A model generated the notes under the pieces. It worked only from the letters and a program-made list of their open reading frames with translations. It was not told the DNA's origin and searched no databases. A stretch of DNA of 30,614 nt from contig CAXBLG010000036.1 in the NCBI GenBank assembly GCA_963976395.1, positions 1-30,614 on the forward strand, written 5' to 3'. Made by a program: the position numbers and the translations under genes. This DNA comes from UBA11612 sp963976395. Lineage in GTDB: Bacteria; Pseudomonadota; Alphaproteobacteria; Rhodospirillales; Rhodospirillaceae. Below are positions 25,309-30,614 of the stretch, one piece after another (position 1 is the first letter of the stretch; each line of letters opens with the position of its first letter).

Positions 25309-25968
25309 GTGACTAAGAGCATTATCGTCATTAACCCAAACTCAAACGAGGCAGTTACAGCTGGCATAGATGCGGCAATGGAGCCCCTTCGAATGCAGGG
25401 CGGGCCAAGTATTCGGTGCCTGACTCTGAAGGAAGGCCCGCCCGGTGTGCAGACCCAGCATGACGTCGAATCAGTGACCCTCCCGTTAGTTAGGCTTGCC
25501 AAATCATTGGAAGAGGAGGCTGGCGCCTTCGTCATCGCCTGTTTCAGTGATCCGGGCTTGTATGCCGTGCGTGAAGCGGTCGCGCGGCCCGTACTCGGTA
25601 TTGCCGAGTGCGGCGTTCTAACCGCGCTGACCATGGGCCAAACATTCGGCGTTATTGCCATTCTCAAGGGGTCGATCTCCCGCCACTTGCGGATATGGAA
25701 TGCTATGGGCGTTGCAAATCGCCTCGCAGGTGAACTGGCAATTGAGTCGACGGTCGCTGAACTTGCGGACCGCGAGCACACGTTGGCCCGGATGATCGAG
25801 GTCGGCAAACGGCTTCGAGATGAGCGTGAGGCAGACACTATCGTTATGGGGTGTGCCGGAATGTCGCCGTTCCGCGGGCCGTTGCAGGAAGCACTTGGCA
25901 TTCCGGTCATTGAGCCAACTCAGGCGGCGGGTGCCATGGCGCTCGGCCGCATACAGTTCGGCTGGTAG
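25309..25968 (+). CDS. Hydantoin racemase (Asp/Glu/hydantoin racemase family)
   Basis: 219 residues from a GTG at 25309, chosen because the family begins almost at once with the IIVINPNSN strand. GGGAA lies about 7 bases upstream. Longer frames start at 25240 or 25186 but add a polar, unconserved leader without ribosome sites. The two catalytic cysteines are Cys78 (IACFSDPG) and Cys182 (VMGCAGMSP), the pair that exchanges the C5 proton in HyuE and allantoin racemase. It interconverts D- and L-5-substituted hydantoins, so the D-specific hydantoinase and carbamoylase can use both. It overlaps nothing and is followed after 6 bases by the flavin-reductase gene, likely one transcript. Confidence 0.87.
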   Translation: MTKSIIVINPNSNEAVTAGIDAAMEPLRMQGGPSIRCLTLKEGPPGVQTQHDVESVTLPLVRLAKSLEEEAGAFVIACFSDPGLYAVREAVARPVLGIAECGVLTALTMGQTFGVIAILKGSISRHLRIWNAMGVANRLAGELAIESTVAELADREHTLARMIEVGKRLRDEREADTIVMGCAGMSPFRGPLQEALGIPVIEPTQAAGAMALGRIQFGW

Positions 25969-25974
25969 GATCAT

Positions 25975-26613
25975 ATGGATATTGCCGCTGCCGATTTGCC
26001 GCCCGACCGAATCTATAAGCTGTTGGTCAGTACCGTGCTGCCGCGGCCAATCGCGCTGATCTCGACCCTGAATGCGGACGGCAGACTTAATGCCGCGCCT
26101 TTCAGTTTTTTCAATGTGTTCAGTAATGCGCCCCCGCTGCTTGTGATCGGCATTGAGGGAAACAAGCGCGACGACGGCAAGCCCCACAAAGATACGGCTC
26201 GCAATATTGGTGAGCGCGGCGAATTTGTGGTCAATCTTGTCAGCCGCGCAATTGTTGAGCAGACGGTGGTTTGTTCCACGGATTTTCCGGAACAGATCAG
26301 TGAGTTTGACGAAGCGGGATTCACGCCGCGTCCCTCAAAGCAGATTGCGGTGCCGGGCATTGCAGAATCGCCGGTCAGCTTCGAATGCCGCGTCTTCGAT
26401 ATTCGCTCTTTGCCGTACAATCGTAGTCTTATAACCGGCGAAATTCTCCACCTGCATATCCAAGACGGGCTGATCGACGACAAACTCCATATTGATGTCG
26501 ATGGGCTCGACCTTGTAGGCCGTATGCACGGCGGCGGTTGGTACGCCACAACGCGTGACCGGTTTGAAGTCCCAAGAATGACCGTCGCCGAGTGGCAAGC
26601 GAAAAAGAGATAG
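25975..26613 (+). CDS. Flavin reductase-like FMN-binding split-barrel protein
   Basis: 212 residues of the flavin_Reduct/DIM6-NTAB family. It shows LPRPIALIST, LNAAPFSFFNVFSNAPPLLVIGI, KDTARNIGERGEFVVNLVS and the later FECRV strand, the flavin-reductase-domain order that binds FMN in a homodimeric split barrel. Members supply reduced flavin to monooxygenases or reduce small substrates directly. A two-component monooxygenase partner is not visible; the Baeyer-Villiger enzyme in this window is of the single-component type. The start lies 6 bases after the racemase stop, so it probably belongs to the hydantoin unit. Its role there is unclear. Confidence 0.85.
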   Translation: MDIAAADLPPDRIYKLLVSTVLPRPIALISTLNADGRLNAAPFSFFNVFSNAPPLLVIGIEGNKRDDGKPHKDTARNIGERGEFVVNLVSRAIVEQTVVCSTDFPEQISEFDEAGFTPRPSKQIAVPGIAESPVSFECRVFDIRSLPYNRSLITGEILHLHIQDGLIDDKLHIDVDGLDLVGRMHGGGWYATTRDRFEVPRMTVAEWQAKKR

Positions 26614-26686
26614 GCGCCATTCGCTATTGCGGCGGGGCGCCAGGGGCCATTTAAATCTGGCTCACTCTATCATCATCATCAAAAAT

Positions 26687-26824
26687 TTGGCTGGGGGCTA
26701 GGATTAGAACCTAGAAAAGCGGAGTCAGAGTCCGTTTCAAATCATTTGTGATCAATAAGTTACGTTCCGCGTGTGTTGCATGTAGCGCGAACGGAGCGTT
26801 TGGGAATCCTTAGTAGTTGTAAGG
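26687..26824. repeat. Direct repeat copy A, about 140 bases (tRNA-Gln 3' half plus flank)
   Basis: The tRNA-derived segment is followed by a stretch (TTTCAAATCATTTGTGATCA, then TTACG, CGTGTG, GAACGGA, TTTGGG-ATCC and TAGT) that aligns with 29832-29979 well past the tRNA similarity. The second copy carries about 8 extra bases in the middle. The shared flank is not tRNA, so it is probably the end of a related mobile element. It lies in the 294-base gap before the repeat-protein gene, and nothing else was recognised there. Confidence 0.65.
26688..26734 (-). pseudogene. Degraded 3' half of tRNA-Gln (att-like scar, copy A)
   Basis: On the minus strand this reads as the anticodon arm through CCA of tRNA-Gln(CUG). 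The anticodon loop CTCTGAC is in a kept GCGGA/TCCGC-like stem, then CTAGG-TTCTAAT-CCTAG and the CCA end. The T-loop has C-to-A damage on plus (TTCGAAT is lost) and the acceptor strand is one base short, so it is not functional. Similarity to the edge tRNA (30560 onward) stops exactly at the 5' side of the anticodon stem. Confidence 0.7.
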
Positions 26825-26907
26825 TAATACTGTAATTTGGTTGGCTATGGGCTGGCTTGTGGCCCGATGTGACACGCTTCCTTGAAATTTCTGAGCCAGG
26901 CTCGCGA

Positions 26908-29772
26908 ATGGATAGTCAGGTGTTAACCAGAGGAATATTTGCAGCTATCTCAGTCCAAGCATCGAATAGCCGCTTGGCTTGGGTGCTCACTGTCATTTTG
27001 CTTTTAACGGCATTTGTCCAGCAGTCGGCGGCCAGTTCCTCGCCACTCTTCGTGAGCGCTGTGTTTTCTACAGCGCAGCCGTCGTCGCAGTCGTTTTTGC
27101 GGTTTTATAATGTGAGCGACACCAGCGGTACCGTCACGGTGACCTTACGTGATTATGCGTCCGGAGACTCATTGGGAGAATGGACCAGTTCAACTATTCC
27201 GGCCGGAGCGGAGTTCCAATTTTCTATTGAATCCATCGAGACCGGTGCTAGCCAGGCTTTTGAGCCGCCCGACTTTTACTCGATTTCTATTCGGTCCGAA
27301 TTTACGGGTTATTTCCAGCATGTGCTGTGGCGCTCGTCCGACGGCACGCTGACTAATTTGAGCACGTGCGCCGGCGAAATTACGTCCGGCGCTGACAGAT
27401 TGGGGGCTGTTCATTCCTCGCTTCTGGAAACCGATTATCCGAGCACAATCGTTGTAAACAATACGGGTGTTGAGACTTTGTCTGCGACGCTCGGAATTTA
27501 CGATGCGCGCGATGGGTCGAACGTTGGCTCATACACGACCTCCTCCATTCCGCCGGATGGACAAGCCGTGTTGTCGGTCAATGAAATTGAGGTCGATGCC
27601 GGCATCTCACCATCGTCTGACATGTATCACTACGTCATTAAGGCAGAGGGCCCGTTCACCGGATTTCTTCAGCATCTGGTAGAGAACGTGCACGCGGGCG
27701 TGACAACGGACATGAGTGCCGCCTGCGCCATGGAGGCGTCATTTTCGACGGCAACAAAGTCCCCGTTGCGTAGCGGCGCCGTGTTTTCAACGGCGCAACC
27801 AACGTCTCAATCGTTTTTGCGCTTTTACAACGGCGATACAAACGCAGGCGAGATCACCGTTTCCCTTATCGACTATGACAGCGGCCAGGAGTTGGGACAA
27901 TGGACCAGCCCAAGTATTCCTGCCGGGGCGGAGCACCAATTTTCCATCAGCGACATTGAAACTGGATCAGGGGAGACTTTTCCTACGCCTGATTTTTACT
28001 CGGTCAGTATTGAGTCGAATATTGCCGGATACTTCCAACACGTTTTATGGCGAGCGGCAGACGGCACGCTCACCAACTTGAGCACCTGTTCTGCTGCGGT
28101 CACGGCTAGTCAGACAACGCTCAGCGGAGTCCATTCATCCTTATTGGATAACAACTACCCAAGTAGCGTAGCGGTCACCAATACGGGCTCTGTGATCACC
28201 AGCGCAACGCTCGGCATCTATGACGCGCGGGACGGTCGTCATCTTGGTGATTACGCGACCCCGCAAATTCCAGCTAATGGAACGGCATTGATATCTGCGG
28301 CAATGATCGAGGCCGTCGTCGGAACACCAACGGACGGTATGTTTCATTATGTCATCCAGGCAGACGAACAATATACGGGTTATCTCCAACACATTGTCGA
28401 CAACGTTCAAGCCGGTGTTATCACCGACATGACAACGGCCTGTGCAATAAAAGCGCGGCCAACAGCGGAGACCTACGTATCCATTTCGCAGTTTCCCAAA
28501 TTTGGGGCTGCGTGTGAGCTTGGCCAGACCACCCTCGACGGTCACCTGATGGTTTGCTCGAGTGAGAGCATATTCCGTTACGCACTGCATGAAGACATAC
28601 CGGATGCACCTTCGGGGGGATATGTCGAGCGGCCGTCCTGGTATCCGCCGCTGTCGGCGGTATTTCCAACTAACAATCCTCCTAGCTGTCCTATGTCTGG
28701 AGCCGTCACGTTCACCAGCATGGTTATGCCTGTCGATGAGTTGACGACCACCATACCCCAGGGTCGGATGCTGTTGACACACGTGACGCCGACCGATCAC
28801 GGCTACATCGGGATCGCGGCAAATGACATTCCGCTCGAAGAACGCACCGAAGACGATTACGTCCCCGTCTTTGCGCCCGCAGACGGTGAAGTTGTTGAAA
28901 TCTCCGAGCTTCAAGAAGAACGCATTCGTATGGTTATTGCTCATGGGTGTGACGTTTACACCGTGTTCATTGAACTCAACCGGCTCAGTGGCGTGCTTGC
29001 CGAATACGAAGAAGAGTTGCTTGAAACCGGTAGAGTGTCCTCCCAGATTTCAGTGCTGGCGGGTGACATTCTGGGGGAACACCGGGACGGTACGCTCGAC
29101 TTCGAAGTTCATGACGGCAATGCTTGGCTGCGCGGTCTGGCAGAGCCGCTTTCATACGTTGGGGAGGGCTGGAAACCCTACACGGTAGACCCGTTGGAGT
29201 ACTTCACCCCCGAGCTCGCTGATGCTTTGGAGGCCACTCTGCCGCGCGATGAACCGCCGCGCTGGGGCAAGATTGATCATGATGTCGCACGGACAGCATC
29301 CGGCAGTTGGTTTCTGAACGGTACACTGGGGTACTCGGGCCGGAGTATTCAAGACTTCAGCGATGCGACCGAGACGCTGCCGGGCGGTGCCATACCGGGC
29401 AAGACGACATATGTATGGAGTCATCTGACGATCGCCCGGCATTGGATCCTGCCGTCCAACTGGGTGTTTTCCACCGGATGGTGGGAGGATGAAGCGGGCG
29501 ATACCGGACAATTCTGTATGGATCTCACGGACGGTAAACCCGAACCGTCGGAGCTGACACCCGAGGATGGCGCCGTGGTGTACCTTCTACGCAAGTTGTT
29601 GAACGCGCGCGATGTTACCGACGGGAACCTTTGCGACCCCTTCGTAATTCATGGAATCGTTGCTGTCCGGGTCAACGGTGATGAGACGCTTTCGGTCGAG
29701 CCGCTCCCCGGCGTAGAGAGCACTGAAAGCTTCGCGGGTTTTAGTGCCGACATGCGGACTTACAGGCGCTAA
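26908..29772 (+). CDS. Large secreted repeat protein with a degenerate M23/LytM-like domain
   Basis: 954 residues from the ATG at 26908 (MDSQVLTRG). The frame is open to 26857, 17 residues earlier. The signal segment WVLTVILLLTAFVQQ ends around SAAS. Two homologous units of about 240 residues follow, each with an A half (AVFSTAQP-SQSFLRFYN, IPAGAE-QFSI) and a B half (VHSSLL, YPS, ATLGIYDARDG). The central part has DHGYIGIA, VFAPADGEVVEI, AHGCDVYTVFIELN, LAGDILGEH and LDFEVHDG, in the order of M23 endopeptidases. The final HxH of M23 has become LDF, so it is probably not catalytic. The C-terminal 170 residues are unassigned. No close family known to me. It lies inside the tRNA-Gln-bounded segment. 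Confidence 0.75.
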   Translation: MDSQVLTRGIFAAISVQASNSRLAWVLTVILLLTAFVQQSAASSSPLFVSAVFSTAQPSSQSFLRFYNVSDTSGTVTVTLRDYASGDSLGEWTSSTIPAGAEFQFSIESIETGASQAFEPPDFYSISIRSEFTGYFQHVLWRSSDGTLTNLSTCAGEITSGADRLGAVHSSLLETDYPSTIVVNNTGVETLSATLGIYDARDGSNVGSYTTSSIPPDGQAVLSVNEIEVDAGISPSSDMYHYVIKAEGPFTGFLQHLVENVHAGVTTDMSAACAMEASFSTATKSPLRSGAVFSTAQPTSQSFLRFYNGDTNAGEITVSLIDYDSGQELGQWTSPSIPAGAEHQFSISDIETGSGETFPTPDFYSVSIESNIAGYFQHVLWRAADGTLTNLSTCSAAVTASQTTLSGVHSSLLDNNYPSSVAVTNTGSVITSATLGIYDARDGRHLGDYATPQIPANGTALISAAMIEAVVGTPTDGMFHYVIQADEQYTGYLQHIVDNVQAGVITDMTTACAIKARPTAETYVSISQFPKFGAACELGQTTLDGHLMVCSSESIFRYALHEDIPDAPSGGYVERPSWYPPLSAVFPTNNPPSCPMSGAVTFTSMVMPVDELTTTIPQGRMLLTHVTPTDHGYIGIAANDIPLEERTEDDYVPVFAPADGEVVEISELQEERIRMVIAHGCDVYTVFIELNRLSGVLAEYEEELLETGRVSSQISVLAGDILGEHRDGTLDFEVHDGNAWLRGLAEPLSYVGEGWKPYTVDPLEYFTPELADALEATLPRDEPPRWGKIDHDVARTASGSWFLNGTLGYSGRSIQDFSDATETLPGGAIPGKTTYVWSHLTIARHWILPSNWVFSTGWWEDEAGDTGQFCMDLTDGKPEPSELTPEDGAVVYLLRKLLNARDVTDGNLCDPFVIHGIVAVRVNGDETLSVEPLPGVESTESFAGFSADMRTYRR
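27058..28460 (+). repeat. Two tandem units of about 720 bases within the repeat-protein gene
   Basis: The first unit runs from about 27058 to 27740 and the second from about 27780 to 28460. They are recognisable at base level, with matched phrases such as GTGTTTTC-AC-GCGCA, TCGTTTTTGCG and GACGGCACGCT, offset by about 722 bases. Within each unit the two halves resemble one another only weakly. This indicates an internal gene duplication that has since diverged. Confidence 0.7.
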
Positions 29773-29831
29773 ACCGAATGCGCGAGACGGTTTCAGCGCT
29801 CATCTCATTTGAATTTAAAAGACGCGATAGA

Positions 29832-29979
29832 TTGGCAGGGGCTAGGATTCGAACCTAGATTGACGGAATCAGAGTCTGTTTCAAATCATTCGTGATCAAT
29901 GGCTTACGCTTCGTGTGTGGCACTGGTGATGCATGCATAGTGAACGGAACATTTGGGCATCCCTTGTAGTATACGGAAG
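29832..29979. repeat. Direct repeat copy B, about 148 bases
   Basis: Same order as copy A (26687-26824): the tRNA-Gln 3' half, then TTTCAAATCATTCGTGATCA, CTTACG, CGTGTG, GAACGGA, TTTGGG-ATCCC and GTAGT. The flank contains ATCATTCGTGAT, a short inverted repeat that could be part of an integrase arm or core site. Confidence 0.65.
29833..29879 (-). pseudogene. Degraded 3' half of tRNA-Gln (att-like scar, copy B)
   Basis: The minus strand reads through an anticodon loop CTCTGAT, a perfect CTAGG-TTCGAAT-CCTAG T-arm and a CCA end. The acceptor strand is two bases short and the anticodon stem has a mismatch. There is no 5' half (D-arm or 5' acceptor), so this cannot be a working tRNA. It is followed by the same flank as copy A. 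Confidence 0.7.
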
Positions 29980-30083
29980 TGTTTCGTGGTGGAGGGTAAG
30001 CAAGCGCAATTTTTTCAGATCCCGCAAATAAAACTCCTGAATCCATGATAGCATCACCCCCACAGCGGGGAGGAAATCAATTC

Positions 30084-30539
30084 ATGCACCTCATTGTAGC
30101 GCCTATTGTTATCTTATTTGTCTCTTCGGCAGCCATCGCCGACGAGCGGCCTTATCTTGAAGGTCGCTTCGATCTGGACATGAGTAAGTCGAATTGGAGT
30201 TCGGAACATGCCCCCTTTACAGGGGGGTTCTGGGTATTCGAACACGACGATGGCAAAACTCGCAAAGGGTATGGGGTGCAGTACTCTGCGGCTTTTAATC
30301 GGCCACTGGTGTATCACTTCGACAATACGCCGTACGACGGCACCTTTCACTGGCTGAACGACTGGTACAAGGGGTCGGAGACCTACGTTGACGATCACAC
30401 CTTCAAATCTTCCTGGGAAGTACACAGAGGCGAAATACCGGCCAAGGGAGAACAAACCTGCAAGATCAACGAAGCACGAGACGTGATCCGCTGCGAAGGC
30501 GAAGACTTTGTCGAGGTCTGGGCGAAAACGGCAAAATAA
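30084..30539 (+). CDS. Small secreted hypothetical protein
   Basis: 151 residues from the ATG at 30084, which has GGGGAGGAAA 6 bases upstream. The in-frame ATG at 30045 has no such site and would put a polar leader before the signal peptide. The signal peptide is MHLIVAPIVILFVSSAAIA, cut before DERPYLEG. The mature part, about 130 residues, opens GRFDLDMSKSNW, is rich in aromatic residues, and has two cysteines (QTCKIN and VIRCEG) that probably form a disulfide. The pattern suggests a small periplasmic beta-structure, but I recognise no family. It lies between scar B and the tRNA gene, in the segment inferred to be the newer insertion. Confidence 0.65.
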   Translation: MHLIVAPIVILFVSSAAIADERPYLEGRFDLDMSKSNWSSEHAPFTGGFWVFEHDDGKTRKGYGVQYSAAFNRPLVYHFDNTPYDGTFHWLNDWYKGSETYVDDHTFKSSWEVHRGEIPAKGEQTCKINEARDVIRCEGEDFVEVWAKTAK

Positions 30540-30559
30540 ACGCTGATCTACAAAAGCGT

Positions 30560-30614
30560 TGGCTGGGGGACTAGGATTCGAACCTAGATTAGCGGAGTCA
30601 GAGTCCGCGGTCCT
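30560..30614 (-). tRNA. tRNA-Gln (anticodon CUG), 3' part; cut by the window edge
   Basis: The minus strand shows the anticodon loop CTCTGAC in a perfect GCGGA/TCCGC stem, a perfect T-arm (CTAGG, TTCGAAT, CCTAG), a 7-base acceptor strand TCCCCCA, discriminator G and an encoded CCA (30560-30562). The anticodon at loop positions 34-36 is CUG, glutamine. Acceptor and T-arm match the usual proteobacterial tRNA-Gln. The D-arm and 5' end lie beyond the right edge, so I cannot confirm the full fold. Unlike the two scars, nothing visible is damaged, so this is taken as the intact gene. Confidence 0.75.

Larger units (their letters stand above)
29773..30083. other. 311-base intergenic segment containing copy B of the tRNA-associated repeat
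   Basis: No ORF is supported here. It holds the tRNA-Gln scar at 29833-29879 and its non-tRNA flank to about 29979. The remaining bases before the next gene contain a strong GGGGAGGAAA ribosome site (30068-30077) for the ATG at 30084. Confidence 0.5.

Noticed and set aside
25182..25910. 242-residue minus-strand frame under the hydantoin racemase
   Set aside because: The plus-strand racemase has both catalytic cysteines and family motifs. The antisense translation is low in complexity (Ser/Arg/Pro-rich) and fits a shadow frame.
26671..26680. CAT trinucleotide run as a possible microsatellite
   Set aside because: Only about three units, too short to mean anything.
26688..26760. Functional tRNA genes at copies A and B
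   Set aside because: Both lack any 5' half or D-arm, and both have shortened acceptor strands; copy A also has a changed T-loop.
28141..28944. 267-residue antisense frame opposite the repeat-protein gene
   Set aside because: It lies wholly under a longer, well-formed gene with signal peptide and repeats. Its translation has no recognisable domain and no ribosome site was seen.
1..30614. CRISPR array, insertion sequence, toxin-antitoxin pair or phage genes
   Set aside because: No regularly spaced repeats, transposase or integrase motifs, or paired small genes of those kinds were found on either strand.

Overview
The window looks like an alphaproteobacterial chromosome of moderate GC. The evidence is protein style only: a TamB-type C-terminus at the left edge, a run of TonB-dependent receptors (TBDRs) of the type expanded in sphingomonad/Caulobacter-like bacteria, and an alphaproteobacterial-type tRNA-Gln at the right edge. 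I cannot name a genus.

Layout. (1) 1-2591, plus strand: end of a TamB-like gene, an epoxide-hydrolase-like alpha/beta hydrolase, a protein with two carboxymuconolactone-decarboxylase (CMD) domains and a histone-H1-like lysine tail, and a small secreted protein. (2) 2640-4952: divergent purU (formyl-THF deformylase, minus) and an O-acetylhomoserine sulfhydrylase-type PLP enzyme (plus). (3) 4981-18638: five paralogous TBDRs, three in tandem on minus, a fourth on minus, and a fifth on plus that is frameshifted at a T5 run. A zinc-binding protein of unknown function and a Baeyer-Villiger-type flavin monooxygenase lie between the third and fourth. (4) 18695-26613: D-cysteine desulfhydrase (plus), converging on a minus-strand operon running D-hydantoinase, N-carbamoyl-D-amino acid hydrolase, substrate-binding protein, ABC ATPase and two permeases. 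Divergent from that operon are hydantoin racemase and a flavin-reductase-like protein. (5) 26614-30614: a tRNA-Gln(CUG) gene cut by the right edge, plus two degraded copies of its 3' half at about 26688 and 29833. These bracket a 954-residue secreted repeat protein and a small secreted protein, and look like the scars of two successive insertions at the tRNA.

How it may work together (inference). The hydantoinase, carbamoylase, racemase and polar amino-acid ABC transporter form a recognisable set for importing a 5-substituted hydantoin or ureido compound and converting it to a D-amino acid. D-cysteine desulfhydrase next door would release pyruvate, ammonia and sulfide from D-cysteine. The sulfhydrylase at 3657-4952 could recapture sulfide as homocysteine. 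The TBDRs would move an unknown substrate across the outer membrane. No transcriptional regulator, integrase, transposase or CRISPR array was seen. Several palindromes in the intergenic gaps are operator candidates.
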